A DNA stretch of 64,000 nt from Phenylobacterium sp. RIFCSPHIGHO2_01_FULL_69_31 (GTDB lineage Bacteria > Pseudomonadota > Alphaproteobacteria > Caulobacterales > Caulobacteraceae): positions 124,001 through 188,000 of the forward strand of contig NZ_MHXN01000009.1 in NCBI RefSeq assembly GCF_001824475.1, read 5' to 3'. Under the pieces are notes generated by a model. That model saw nothing but the letters and a program-made list of their open reading frames with translations, ran no database searches and was not told the DNA's origin. Position numbers and translations under genes: made by a program. Every line of letters begins with the position of its first letter. The stretch's first letter is position 1. Positions 19,980 to 28,622 of this stretch are shown here, piece after piece.

Positions 19980-20180
19980 ATGTCGAGCACGACCCCCGCG
20001 GCTTCGATCGCATCGCAACCGCCCGTCCCCTACACGCCGCCCGTCCGGACCGAGCAGCCCCAGCAGGACGCCAAGGCGGCCGAGCGGAGCGCCAAGGTCA
20101 CGGAGCTGACCCAGACGGCCGTCGCGGCGCAGTCGGCGAAGGAAGTCGGCAAGGGCCTGGTGATCGACCTCAAGATCTAG
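19980..20180 (+). CDS. Small hypothetical protein, 66 residues
   Basis: Not recognised. The sequence is soluble, Ala/Pro/Gln-rich at the N terminus (SQPPVPYTPPVRTEQPQQ) and helical later (AKAAERSAKVTELTQTAVAAQSAK), with no signal peptide or membrane helix. It is judged real because GAGGAG sits 7 nt before the ATG, it stands isolated with its own upstream region carrying a near-consensus CtrA box, and its stop shares CTAG with the convergent MFS gene. Confidence 0.7.
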   Translation: MSSTTPAASIASQPPVPYTPPVRTEQPQQDAKAAERSAKVTELTQTAVAAQSAKEVGKGLVIDLKI

Positions 20181-21400
20181 GCCAGTCGCGGCGTCCGCTG
20201 GATCACCGCCCAGGCGAACCACAGCGCCGGCAGGATCAGCAGGGCCGAGAACGCGAAGGGCGCGCCTGGCGCCACCAGCGAGAAGAGCTGGCCGGCCACC
20301 ACCGGCCCGCCGATCCGCGCCAGCGCCATACCGCTCATATTGAGGCCCAGCATCTCGCCCTGCCGGTCGGGCGGGGCCGCGCGCGAGATCAGCGCGCTGA
20401 TGTTGGGAAAGCAGATGGACTGCCCCAGACAGACCAGGGCGAAACCCAGCATGGCCACGGGCCAGGTGGGCGACAGCCCTTGCGTGACCAGGCCCAGCCC
20501 CATGAAGGCCAGGCCGCCGGTCAGCGTGCGCGCTTCCCCATAGGTCCGCGCCAGGCGCCCCGAGAGCCACCCCTGGCACACGGCGCCCAGAAGGCCGATG
20601 ACCATGAAGGCGAAGCCGATCTGGCGCGGCCCCCAGCCGAAGCGCTGCTCCGTCCACAGGCCGTAGGTCGCCTCGATACCAGCGAAGCCCACCACGACGA
20701 TGAAGCTGACCAGGATCACCCGGCTGATGATCGGGTCGGCGAAGCCCTCCCGCAGGCCGGCGGCGCGCACCCGCTTTTGCGGGGCGGCGTTCGCAGGGCG
20801 GCTCTCGCGCACGAACAGGATCACCGCCAGGGCCGAAGCCAGGGCGAAGCCTGCGGCCACCAGAAGGGGTAGCTGGAAGCCCAGGGCGCCGCGGCTGGGC
20901 TGGGCCAGGAAGCCGCCGATGGCCGGGCCGGTCATGAAGCCGGCGCTGAACGCCGAGCCCATGATCCCCATGCGCTGGGCGCGCTTCTCGGGCGGGGTGA
21001 TGTCGGCCAGGGCGCCCTGCAGGGTGGAGATGTTGCCGGCGAAGATGCCGGTGAGGAACCGCAGGGCGAAGGCGACCCAGATGTTCGGCGCGAAGGCCAG
21101 CGCCGCATAGCTCAGCCCCACCATGGCGATGGTGACGATCAGCACCGGCCGCCGCCCGATCCGGTCCGACAGCTTTCCCCAGAACGGCTCGCCGATGAAC
21201 TGGCCCACCGAAAACGCCGAGAACAGCAGGGTCACCTGCCAGGCCGGCGCGTCGAACGCCTGGGCGAAGAAGGGCAGCAGGGGGATCACCAGGCCGAAGC
21301 CGGCGATCATCAGGAAGATCACCGTCAAGAGGATGACGAGCGCGCGGCGTTCCTCCGTCAGGCCCATGCGCGGCGCGGGAGCGGGGGGCAGATCCGTCAT
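20177..21400 (-). CDS. MFS drug/metabolite exporter (DHA1/TCR-like), copy 2
   Basis: 407 residues with 12 predicted helices. MFS motif A is GKLSDRIGRRPVLI near residue 75, and the N-terminal helix has the FLMIAGFGLVIPLLPFF pattern of tetracycline-resistance-type exporters. It pairs with the paralogue just upstream (ATGA overlap), sharing ADITPPEKRAQRMG-type loops and ALISRAAPPDRQGEMLGLN. The substrate is unknown. Confidence 0.9.
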   Translation of the reverse strand: MTDLPPAPAPRMGLTEERRALVILLTVIFLMIAGFGLVIPLLPFFAQAFDAPAWQVTLLFSAFSVGQFIGEPFWGKLSDRIGRRPVLIVTIAMVGLSYAALAFAPNIWVAFALRFLTGIFAGNISTLQGALADITPPEKRAQRMGIMGSAFSAGFMTGPAIGGFLAQPSRGALGFQLPLLVAAGFALASALAVILFVRESRPANAAPQKRVRAAGLREGFADPIISRVILVSFIVVVGFAGIEATYGLWTEQRFGWGPRQIGFAFMVIGLLGAVCQGWLSGRLARTYGEARTLTGGLAFMGLGLVTQGLSPTWPVAMLGFALVCLGQSICFPNISALISRAAPPDRQGEMLGLNMSGMALARIGGPVVAGQLFSLVAPGAPFAFSALLILPALWFAWAVIQRTPRLA

Positions 21401-22635
21401 TCCGGCGCCTTCCCGGTCTGGGCCTGTCGCCAGGCCTGGGCTCTGCGGGCGGCGATGACGGCCAGCCAGATCGAAGGCGCCACGATGATCGCACCCAGGA
21501 TGAAGGGCCCGTCCAGGCTGACGTGGGCGAAGGCGAGGCCGGCGCAGAACGGCCCCGCCACGCGCGCAGCCGCGCCCATGGCGTTGTTGAGGCCCAGGAT
21601 CTGTCCCTGGCGATCCGGCGGCGCCGTCTCGGAGATCAACGCGCTGACATTGGGCCAGGCCACGGACTGGCCGATAGCGGTCAGGCACATCAGCGCGATC
21701 ACCATGCCCGGATGGAAGGCGAACGGCTGGAGCGCCTGGCCGACCAGAGTGATGGTCATGCCGACGGCCAGCATGGCCCCGGGACCGAAGCGCTCGGCCA
21801 TCGGTCCCGTGATGAAGGTCTGGGTGAAGGCCGCAGCCACGCCGACAAAAGCGAAGCAGAGGCCGATCTCCTTCGGCCCCCAGCCGAACTTCGCCTGGGT
21901 CCAGAGGCCGAAGGTGGACTCGATCCCGGTGAAGGCGAAGCCCACCAGGAAGGTCAGCAGCATCAGGCGGCCGATTACCGGGTGGCGCACGGCCTCGCCG
22001 GTGGCGGCCCAGCGGTTTGGCCGCTCGGTGACGGTCGGCTGCCGGTCCCGGCTTTCGCGGATGAACAGCACGATGGAGATCGCCGACAGGGCGGACAGCC
22101 CCGCACAGATGAACAGGGGGATCTGGAAGCCGATCGGGCCGGATTCCGGGTGGGCGAACAGGCCGCCCACCGACGGGCCGACGATCAGGCCGACGTTCCA
22201 CGCCGCGCCCATGTAGCCCATCACCCGCGGCCGCTTCTCCGGCGGCGTCACGTCCGAGATGTAGCCCTGGATCACCGCGCCGTTGCCGCTGGCCAGGCCG
22301 CCCACGAAACGGATCGCCAGCGCCGCCCAGACGTTCGGCGCGAAGGCCAGCGCCAGGTAGCAGAGGAAGTTTCCGCACAGGGTCGAGATCAGCAGCGGTT
22401 TGCGGCCGTACTTGTCCGAGAGCCGGCCCCAGAACGGCTCGCCGAAAAAGCCGCCCGCCGCGTAGGCCGAAAACACCAGCGCGATCTGCCAGGGCTCGGC
22501 GTCGAACGACTTGGCATAGAAGGGCAGCAACGGGACGATGATCCCGAAGCCCAGCATGTTGATAAAGATCACGGCGATCAGCGACGGCGCCGCCATGGCA
22601 GACGGTGTCGCCTGCCGCGGCGGGGCGTCGGACAT
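21397..22635 (-). CDS. MFS drug/metabolite exporter (DHA1/TCR-like), copy 1
   Basis: 412 residues, 12 helices, motif A GRLSDKYGRKPLLI, and a conserved C-terminal SALISETAPPDRQGQILGLN. It is clearly homologous along its whole length to the following gene, so the two arose by tandem duplication and are translated together. ATG 22635 (MSDAPPRQ) was chosen; an upstream in-frame extension has no similarity. A drug or metabolite efflux role is inferred from the family. No regulator gene is adjacent. Confidence 0.9.
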   Translation of the reverse strand: MSDAPPRQATPSAMAAPSLIAVIFINMLGFGIIVPLLPFYAKSFDAEPWQIALVFSAYAAGGFFGEPFWGRLSDKYGRKPLLISTLCGNFLCYLALAFAPNVWAALAIRFVGGLASGNGAVIQGYISDVTPPEKRPRVMGYMGAAWNVGLIVGPSVGGLFAHPESGPIGFQIPLFICAGLSALSAISIVLFIRESRDRQPTVTERPNRWAATGEAVRHPVIGRLMLLTFLVGFAFTGIESTFGLWTQAKFGWGPKEIGLCFAFVGVAAAFTQTFITGPMAERFGPGAMLAVGMTITLVGQALQPFAFHPGMVIALMCLTAIGQSVAWPNVSALISETAPPDRQGQILGLNNAMGAAARVAGPFCAGLAFAHVSLDGPFILGAIIVAPSIWLAVIAARRAQAWRQAQTGKAPE

Positions 22636-22728
22636 GTGAACGGTGTTAGGACGCCCGCGCGCGGGCGGCAAGCACGGGACGCGACCTTTGCTCGATACCC
22701 CACCGGCCATGGGCGGGAGGCCACAGTG

Positions 22729-23061
22729 TCACATTGAGCGTTCGGGCGGCTGGAGGTGCTGGAGCGGTCCCTCGGCCCGGAAGAGCAGGGGGAACAGGTC
22801 GGTCCATCTCGGATTTTCCCGCTCGATCAGGTTCACCTTCCACTCGCGCTTGTACTTCTTGAGCGACTTCTCGCGCCGGATCGCAGTGACGATGCTGTCG
22901 TGTTCTTCGAACCACACCAGGCGCTTCACCCCATAGCGCTTCGTGAAGCCGTCGGCCGAACCGTCCCGATGCTGCGCGACGCGACTGTGGAGGTCGCTCG
23001 TCACGCCGACGTAGAGCGTGCCGTGCTGTCGGCTGGCCATGATGTAGACTGCGTTCACCAT
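22729..23061 (-). CDS. GIY-YIG domain protein (YhbQ/UPF0213-like)
   Basis: 110 residues. The GIY-YIG core is AVYIMASR then GTLYVGVTSDLHSRVAQHR, followed by GFTKRYGVKRLVWFEEHDS and a basic IRREKSLKKYKREWK. Stand-alone proteins of this size are widespread and act on DNA by analogy, but most are uncharacterised. The ATG at 23061 follows GGAGGGG with short spacing; TTG 23070 is possible. The gene sits directly next to a 35-bp-arm palindromic repeat. Confidence 0.88.
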   Translation of the reverse strand: MVNAVYIMASRQHGTLYVGVTSDLHSRVAQHRDGSADGFTKRYGVKRLVWFEEHDSIVTAIRREKSLKKYKREWKVNLIERENPRWTDLFPLLFRAEGPLQHLQPPERSM

Positions 23062-23071
23062 CCCCTCCAAC

Positions 23072-23200
23072 GCTCGTCATGGCCGGGCTGGTCCCGGCCA
23101 TCCAGATACGCGGAGGTTAGCAGGCTGCCGTCGAAGCCTCAGCTTCACACAGACGCGCCCGTGCTTCTGGATGGCCGGGACAAGCCCGGCCATGACGAGC
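23072..23200. repeat. Long palindromic repeat with 35-bp arms (GTCATGGCCGGG family)
   Basis: Arms at 23072-23106 and 23166-23200 are complementary over 35 bp with one mismatch; the 59-bp loop is unique. Each arm has its own inner palindrome around GGCCGGG and CCCGGCC. Sequences of the type GTCATGGCCGGGnnnGTCCCGGCCATCC are familiar dispersed repeats in alphaproteobacterial intergenic DNA. No transposase or target duplication is visible. Confidence 0.8.
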
Positions 23201-23208
23201 AGAGGGAG

Positions 23209-24072
23209 CTAGGGGTTCTGCCGCTTGAGCTCTGCGCGGAAGGCCGCTTCCTGCCGGCCGTAGAAGGCCTTGCAGCCGGCCGGGTCGACGAAGGCCTCGA
23301 GATGGCCGGCCTCGAGCGCCTTCTTCTTGTTCGCTAGGCCGAAGAACATGGCGTGCGAGCCCAGGAAGACCTCGCAGGGTAGCGCCTTCCAGGTGGCGAA
23401 GCTGCGTTCGTAGTCGGCGGTCTGCCCGGGGTAGGTCTCGGTCTTGCCCAGCTTGTAGCCCGGCAGGACCGAGGAGGAGCAGTGCACCAGCGCCTGGCGC
23501 ACCTTGCCGGCCACGGTGACCGGGAACGTCCAGGTGGTGCAGCCCTGGGTGTGTCCGCCGGTGACGTGGGCCGTCAGCGTCCAGCCGCCGAGCGTCACCT
23601 TCTGCTTGTCCTTCAGGATCACGGCCGGCTGCACCGGCTCGTAGTAGAAGCGCTCGCCCTTCAGGAAGGGGTCGCCGCGGCCGCCCGCCGCGATGATCGG
23701 TCCGTCCGCGGCGCTGGCGTAGAGCTTCGCCGCCGGCGCCGCCGCCTTCAGCGCCGCCAGGCCGGCGGCGTGGTCGAAGTGCTGGTGAGTGTTGAGCAGG
23801 ATCTTCACCTTCGCCGGGTCGAAGCCCAGCGTGCGGATGTTGGCGAGGATCTGCTTGCCGGTCTCGGCGCTGCCGCCATCCAGCACGATCAGGCCGGCCC
23901 GGGTGGCGATCAGATAGGACGCATAGTCGACGGAGCCCACGTAGTAGAGCCCCTCGCCGATCTTGAACGGCGCGGCAGGCGCATCGGGCTTGTCGGCCGC
24001 GAGCGCAGGCGAAACGAAAGCGGCCGTCCCAAGGACGGCCGCGCTCAGAATTCCGTAAGCCGTGGCTTTCAA
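23209..24072 (-). CDS. Exported metallo-beta-lactamase-fold hydrolase, subclass B3-like
   Basis: 287 residues with a signal peptide ending near Ala26. The zinc motif NTHQHFDHAAG gives His96, His98, Asp100 and His101; later ligands are His in GGHTQG and GSHAMFF. This arrangement is that of subclass B3 beta-lactamases, which hydrolyse penicillins, cephalosporins and carbapenems, but many chromosomal homologues have little or unknown lactamase activity. It lies 11 bp downstream of infC in the same direction and may be read through from it. Sequence alone does not settle resistance. Confidence 0.85.
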   Translation of the reverse strand: MKATAYGILSAAVLGTAAFVSPALAADKPDAPAAPFKIGEGLYYVGSVDYASYLIATRAGLIVLDGGSAETGKQILANIRTLGFDPAKVKILLNTHQHFDHAAGLAALKAAAPAAKLYASAADGPIIAAGGRGDPFLKGERFYYEPVQPAVILKDKQKVTLGGWTLTAHVTGGHTQGCTTWTFPVTVAGKVRQALVHCSSSVLPGYKLGKTETYPGQTADYERSFATWKALPCEVFLGSHAMFFGLANKKKALEAGHLEAFVDPAGCKAFYGRQEAAFRAELKRQNP

Positions 24073-24083
24073 CCGAACGCTCG

Positions 24084-24572
24084 CTATCGCGGGGCCAGGA
24101 TCATGATCATCTGGCGGCCTTCCATGCGAGGCTCGTACTCCACCTTGGCGACCGGCTCGAAATCGGCCTTCACCTTCTGGAGCAGCTTCATCCCCAGTTC
24201 CGGGTGGGCCAGTTCGCGGCCGCGGAAGCGCAGGGTGATCTTCACCTTGTCGCCCTCCTCGAAGAAGCGGTGCATCGACTTCGCCTTGACCTCGTAGTCA
24301 TGGACGTCGATGTTCGGCCGGAGTTTGATCTCCTTGATCTCTACGACCTTTTGCCGCTTGCGCGCCTCGTTCTTCTTCTTCTGTTCCTGGAACTTGAACT
24401 TGCCGTAGTCCAGGATCTTGCAGACGGGCGGATCCGCGTTCGGGACGATCTCCACGAGATCGAGACCCGCTTCCTCGGCGGCTTCGATGGCGGCGGAGGT
24501 GGGCATGACGCCCTGCTTCTCACCGTGCTGATCGATGAGCAGGACCCGGGGGACGCGGATGTCTTCGTTCAT
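24084..24572 (-). CDS. infC: Translation initiation factor IF-3
   Basis: 162 residues. The N domain begins [20 protein letters not shown], the linker contains [20 protein letters not shown], and the C domain includes [16 protein letters not shown] and [20 protein letters not shown]-3 binds the 30S subunit and enforces start-codon choice. ATG 24572 was chosen because AAGGAAGG lies 7 nt upstream; ATG 24605 lacks a good site. The codon is a standard ATG and not the ATT used for autoregulation in enterobacteria. It is 4.3 kb from rpmI-rplT. Confidence 0.97.
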   Translation of the reverse strand: MNEDIRVPRVLLIDQHGEKQGVMPTSAAIEAAEEAGLDLVEIVPNADPPVCKILDYGKFKFQEQKKKNEARKRQKVVEIKEIKLRPNIDVHDYEVKAKSMHRFFEEGDKVKITLRFRGRELAHPELGMKLLQKVKADFEPVAKVEYEPRMEGRQMIMILAPR

Positions 24573-24683
24573 GCGCGGCCCTTCCTTGACGGGCGGCGCT
24601 TGCATGGGGCGGCGAATAGGCAGTGCTCCGGACTGTTGAAACGCGAAAAACGCCGGGCGCGGGGCGCTCCGGTCGTTCCGGCT

Positions 24684-24714
24684 AGTATATGACGCGCGGG
24701 CCCCGTCGTATCAA
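24684..24714 (-). promoter_or_regulatory. Candidate infC promoter
   Basis: On the minus strand TTGATA (24714-24709) and TATACT (24689-24684) are spaced 19 bp, or 17 bp if CATATA is taken as the -10 element. It begins within the last codons of the upstream glycosyltransferase gene and leaves a leader of about 100 nt before infC. Confidence 0.4.
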
Positions 24715-25697
24715 GGCGCGGCAGAGGGGGTAGGGGCCAAAGAATTGGCCGCCTGCGCCACTTGAGCCACAGGCAGGTCGGCCAGGTTCTCGGCCCGCAG
24801 GATCGCCACCCGGCCACGCGGGGCCGAAAGGGCGGGGTCGGACGCCTTCGAGAACAGCACGATAGTGGGGGCTCCGCCGGCCGCCGCCAGGTGCAGCGGC
24901 CCGGTGTCGTTGCCCACGGCGAGCGCGGCCTTCGCGCCCAGCCGGGCGACCGAGGCGAAGTCCGTCCGCCCGGTGAGGTCGCGGGCGCGCGGCACGGCAC
25001 GCTGGATCGCGTGGGCCAGGTCGGACTCGGCCGGCCCACCGATCACCACGATGTCGAACCCGCGCGAATAGAGGATGCGGGCCAGTTCGGAATAACGCTC
25101 CACCGGCCAGCGCTTCTCGGGTCGGTGGGCCGAGCCGCCGGGCACGAAAATCACATAAGGGCGGGGCTTGTTGGCGCCGGGAACGGGCCGGTCGGGCGGG
25201 GCCGACTTCATGATCCAGGACAGGTCCGGCGGCGGCGCCGTCCCTGGCTCGGTCGGCGCGTCTTCCCAGATGCCGGCGTACATCAGTTGGTCGGCCTGCC
25301 GCTCCAGCGTGTGCATCCCGTTCCGCAGCGGGTTCTTGTGCGGCAGCGAGCAGCCGAAGGCCACGCCGGACCAGGGCGGCGGCCCGGGGCGCAGGAGCTG
25401 GAAGATGCGGTTCGACTGCGCCGAGGTCTGCAGATCGTAAACGCGGGCGTAGTTCGCATCCTTGATCCGCTTCCGGAGCGCCATCCACTCGGGGAAGCTC
25501 TCGGGACGCCCGCCGATGTCCACGGCGTTGAAATAGGGGCAGATCCGCGCCAGGGCCTCGAAGGGCGGCGTGGTCAGGAGCGTGATGTGCGCCTTGGGAT
25601 GCGCCTGGCGGATCTTCTTCATGGCCGCCAGCGCCAGGACGAAGTCGCCGAGGGCGGACAGCTTGATGATCAGAATCCGCTCGACATGCCGGGGCAT
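24711..25697 (-). CDS. Glycosyltransferase family 9 (heptosyltransferase-like)
   Basis: 328 residues, starting ERILIIKLSALGDFVLALAA, the GT9 N-terminal Rossmann strand. It has FVPGGSAHRPEKRWP and the C-terminal donor motif GNDTGPLHLAAAGG, which binds the nucleotide-heptose diphosphate in ADP-heptose:LPS transferases. It probably adds a sugar to the LPS core on the cytoplasmic face of the inner membrane. It follows the GT4 gene with a TGATG overlap, so the two form an operon. Confidence 0.93.
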   Translation of the reverse strand: MPRHVERILIIKLSALGDFVLALAAMKKIRQAHPKAHITLLTTPPFEALARICPYFNAVDIGGRPESFPEWMALRKRIKDANYARVYDLQTSAQSNRIFQLLRPGPPPWSGVAFGCSLPHKNPLRNGMHTLERQADQLMYAGIWEDAPTEPGTAPPPDLSWIMKSAPPDRPVPGANKPRPYVIFVPGGSAHRPEKRWPVERYSELARILYSRGFDIVVIGGPAESDLAHAIQRAVPRARDLTGRTDFASVARLGAKAALAVGNDTGPLHLAAAGGAPTIVLFSKASDPALSAPRGRVAILRAENLADLPVAQVAQAANSLAPTPSAAP

Positions 25698-26860
25698 CAG
25701 GCGCGGGCCTCCAGCACCCGTTCGTAGGCGGCGAGGGTCTGGTCGCACATGGTCTCGGCGGAATAGAGCTGCCGGGCACGCTTGCGGCCCACTTCGCCCA
25801 TCTCCAGGCGCTTGGCTGGGCCCAGGTCGATGGCGCGAGCGAGGGCGTCGGCCCAGGCTTGCGGGTCCTCGACGGGCGCCAGCCAACCGGTCACCCCGTC
25901 CAGCACCGTCTCGGTGACCCCGCCGTGGTTGGAGGCGATGACGGTCCGGCCCATGGCCTGCGGCTCCACCGCCGCGCGGCCGAAGCTTTCGGGCACGTTG
26001 GTCGGCAGGATGGCGAGGTCGGCCAGCAGGTAGGCTGCCGGCATGTCGTCGCAATGGCCGACGAGCTTCACGGCGTCGCCCAGGCCCGCGGCGTCGATGG
26101 CGGCCTGGACCTCGGCGGCGTAGCCCGTCCGCCCCTGGTGGTCGCCGGCGAACAGGATCTGAAAGTCGCGCCGTCCCGCCGCAGCCAGCCGCCGGGCCGC
26201 CTCGACGATCATCAGGTGGCCCTTGATGCGGGTCACGCGGCCCGCCAGCAGGATCTGGGTGCGATGGTCGTTGGGCTCCAGGCCCCAGGCGGCGCGCAGC
26301 CCCTCGATCCGGTTGGCCGTGACGAAGGTCGGGTCGAACCGTTCGAAGTCGACCCCGCGCGGGATGGTGACCAGCTTCTCGGGATCGATGTCGTGTTCCG
26401 CGAGCACGTGATCGCGGGTGTAGTCCGAGTTGGCGATCACCAGATCACCGCGGGTCATGATCGCATTGTACCAGCGCTTGAGGCCGGACTGCGCCTTGTA
26501 GACCCCGTGGTAGGTGGCGACGAACGGCGTGCCGGTCGTCTTGGCGGCCCAGAGCGCGGAAAAGGCGGGTGCGCGACTACGGGCGTGGACGATCGAGACC
26601 TTTTCCTGGCGGATCAGCGTCACCAGGCGCGCCGCGTTGCCCAGCATCACCAGCGGATTCTTGGTCTGCACCGGCATCTGGGCCAGGCGCCCCCCATCGG
26701 CTTCCAGGCGCGCGACCATGCGCCCGCCGCGCGTGGCCACGAGGGCCGTGCCGCCTGCGCGGACCACGGCCTTGGCGACCTCGATCGTGCTCTGTTCCGC
26801 GCCGCCGGTCTCCAGTTCGGGGACCACCTGCAGCAGGGTGAAATCGGGGGGTAGGGACAC
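25697..26860 (-). CDS. Glycosyltransferase family 4 (GT-B)
   Basis: 387 residues. The N-terminal acceptor domain has VVPELETGGAEQ and the C-terminal donor domain has GRVTRIKGHLMIVEA and the EX7E-type motif PESFGRAAVEPQAMG. Such enzymes build LPS core or other surface glycans from nucleotide sugars. Start uncertain: GTG 26860 with AGAAGG just upstream fits the family start VSLPPDFTLLQ; GTG 26890 is an alternative. It is divergent from the alpha/beta hydrolase across about 46 bp. Confidence 0.92.
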   Translation of the reverse strand: MSLPPDFTLLQVVPELETGGAEQSTIEVAKAVVRAGGTALVATRGGRMVARLEADGGRLAQMPVQTKNPLVMLGNAARLVTLIRQEKVSIVHARSRAPAFSALWAAKTTGTPFVATYHGVYKAQSGLKRWYNAIMTRGDLVIANSDYTRDHVLAEHDIDPEKLVTIPRGVDFERFDPTFVTANRIEGLRAAWGLEPNDHRTQILLAGRVTRIKGHLMIVEAARRLAAAGRRDFQILFAGDHQGRTGYAAEVQAAIDAAGLGDAVKLVGHCDDMPAAYLLADLAILPTNVPESFGRAAVEPQAMGRTVIASNHGGVTETVLDGVTGWLAPVEDPQAWADALARAIDLGPAKRLEMGEVGRKRARQLYSAETMCDQTLAAYERVLEARA

Positions 26861-26906
26861 GAGGCCTTCTCTAAACTGAGTTGCGCCCACCTGCTAAGGG
26901 TCACGC

Positions 26907-27650
26907 ATGAGTGAGATCGAAGGATTCCTCGACCGGCCCGACGGCTCGCGGCTCGCCTGGCGGCTGGTGGAAGGTGCAGGGCCCACCGTGGTCTGGCTGG
27001 GTGGCTTCAAGTCGGACATGACCGGGACGAAGGCTGAGGCCCTCGCCGACTGGGCCTTGGCGCAGGGACGGGCCTACGTCCGGTTCGACTACTTCGGCCA
27101 CGGGGCGTCTTCCGGCGACTTCGCGGAGGGCACGATCACCCGCTGGCGCGAGGACGCCATCGCGGTGCTGAACGAGCTGACCGCCGGTCCGCTGGTGCTG
27201 GTGGGGTCGTCCATGGGCGGCTGGATCGCCTGCCTGGCGGCCATGGCCCTTCCGCCGCGGGTGGCGGCCATGGTGCTGATCGCGCCCGCCCCTGACTTCA
27301 CCGAAAAGCTGATGGCGCCCGAGATTCCGCCTGAGGGCCGCGCGGCCCTGGCCGCCAACGGGGTCTGGCTGCGGCCGTCCGAATACGGGGATCCCTATCC
27401 GATCACCCGCAACCTGCTGGAAGACGGCGCCCGGTGGTCGATCCTGGGCGGCGAGCCGATCCCCATCCAGATCCCCGTGCGAATCCTGCAGGGCGGCGAG
27501 GATCCCGACGTGCCCTGGCGCCACGCCCTGGAACTGGCCCAGGGCCTGAAGGGCGACGACGTGGTGTTCACCCTGATCAAGGACGGCGACCACCGTCTGT
27601 CCCGACCGCAGGACATCGCGCGCCTGATCGCGGTGGTGGAAGAGTTCTAG
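26907..27650 (+). CDS. Alpha/beta hydrolase
   Basis: 247 residues. The nucleophile elbow is GSSMGG (Ser102), the oxyanion region is WLGGFKSDMTGTKA, the acid is in LQGGEDPDVPW and the histidine in DGDHRLSRP. It resembles ABHD10-type thioesterases or esterases; the substrate is not determined. It is cytoplasmic (no signal). Monocistronic, followed by a palindromic repeat. Confidence 0.9.
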   Translation: MSEIEGFLDRPDGSRLAWRLVEGAGPTVVWLGGFKSDMTGTKAEALADWALAQGRAYVRFDYFGHGASSGDFAEGTITRWREDAIAVLNELTAGPLVLVGSSMGGWIACLAAMALPPRVAAMVLIAPAPDFTEKLMAPEIPPEGRAALAANGVWLRPSEYGDPYPITRNLLEDGARWSILGGEPIPIQIPVRILQGGEDPDVPWRHALELAQGLKGDDVVFTLIKDGDHRLSRPQDIARLIAVVEEF

Positions 27651-27659
27651 TTCCTCCCG

Positions 27660-27762
27660 CGCTGGGGGAGGTGGCGCGTAGCGCCGGAGGGGGCTTCCAC
27701 TCAAATCGATCGTTCTGAGCGGAAGCCCCCTCAGCCGGCGTTCGCCGGGAGCTCCCCCAGCG
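27660..27762. repeat. GC-rich palindromic repeat that also encodes a protein C terminus
   Basis: Outer arms CGCTGGGGGAG (27660-27670) and CTCCCCCAGCG (27752-27762) and inner arms GAGGGGGCTTCC (27687-27698) and GGAAGCCCCCTC (27721-27732) are perfect complements. The right side, from 27731, encodes the last residues of the SDR-like gene (PPLGELPANAG). Same family style as 18961-19104. Confidence 0.75.
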
Positions 27763-28615
27763 GGGGCGCAAGTATCGCCGCCAGCCCTTCGCGATAGGTC
27801 GGGTACCGCGGCCGCCATCCCAGCTCCGCCTTGGCGCGGGCGTTCGAGACGCGCTTGCTCTCGGCATAGAAGCGCATGGCGGCGGGCGTCAGCTGCGCGT
27901 CCTCGAGCCGGACCTCGGGCGGCGGCTCCAGGCCCAGGAGGCGGGCGGCGTGGGCGATGACCTCGCTGTTGGGCGCCGGCTCGTCGTCGCACAGGTTATA
28001 GGCCGCGCCGGCCCGGGGGCGGGCGATGGAAGCCTCGAGCCCCGCCGCCAGATCGTCCACGTGGATGCGCGAGAACACCTGGCCCTCGGCGACGATGCGC
28101 CGGGCGCGTCCCTCACGCAGCCGGTCGAAGGCGGAGCGGCCCGGGCCGTAGATGCCGGGCAGGCGGAAGACGCAGACGGTGAGGCCCATCCCGCGGCCGA
28201 CCTCCCACCAGTCCCGTTCGGCGCCGACCCGTCGCGCGCCCTCGACCGATTGGGCGGCCAGGCGGCTCTCCTCGGTGACCCAGCCGCCGCGGCGGTCGCC
28301 GTAGACGCCGGTGGTGGAGAGATAGCCTATCCAGTCCGGAAAGGCGCCGGCCTGGGCCAGCGGTCCGACCAGGCTGTTGAGCCCGGGACAGCCCTGCGGG
28401 CCGGGCGGAGCGGTGACGAGGAGGGCGCTGGCGCGGGACAGCGCCTCCGTCACCGCGTCCCGGTCGCCCAGGTCCACGCCGCGATGGCCGTCGGCGGCGA
28501 TCCGCGCCGCGCCGGCGTCGTCACGGTAGGTGGCGAAAACCTCCCAGCCCTTGCCGGCCATCCGCCGGGCCATCGCCCGGCCGGAAAACCCATAGCCGAA
28601 GAGGAAGAGGCGCAC
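27731..28615 (-). CDS. NAD(P)-binding SDR/epimerase-like protein (YeeZ type)
   Basis: 294 residues with an extended-SDR Rossmann fold: FLFGYGFSGRAMARRM, then STTGVYGDRRGGWVTEES, FRLPGIYGPGRSAFDRL and the C-terminal RVSNARAKAELGWRPRYPTY. YeeZ-like members are nucleotide-sugar-epimerase relatives of uncertain substrate. GTG 28615 was chosen because AAGGA 5 nt upstream overlaps the galU stop (TAAGGA), coupling it to galU. Its last 11 or so residues come from a palindromic repeat. Confidence 0.88.
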   Translation of the reverse strand: MRLFLFGYGFSGRAMARRMAGKGWEVFATYRDDAGAARIAADGHRGVDLGDRDAVTEALSRASALLVTAPPGPQGCPGLNSLVGPLAQAGAFPDWIGYLSTTGVYGDRRGGWVTEESRLAAQSVEGARRVGAERDWWEVGRGMGLTVCVFRLPGIYGPGRSAFDRLREGRARRIVAEGQVFSRIHVDDLAAGLEASIARPRAGAAYNLCDDEPAPNSEVIAHAARLLGLEPPPEVRLEDAQLTPAAMRFYAESKRVSNARAKAELGWRPRYPTYREGLAAILAPPLGELPANAG

Positions 28616-28622
28616 CGGGTCC

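Noticed and set aside
23072-23200. The 35-bp inverted repeats as insertion-sequence ends.
   Set aside because: There are only 59 bp between the arms, no transposase gene and no target duplication; a dispersed palindrome fits better.
23209-24072. Calling the B3-like protein a confirmed carbapenemase.
   Set aside because: Zinc ligands are present, but many chromosomal family members show little lactam hydrolysis; sequence alone cannot settle it.
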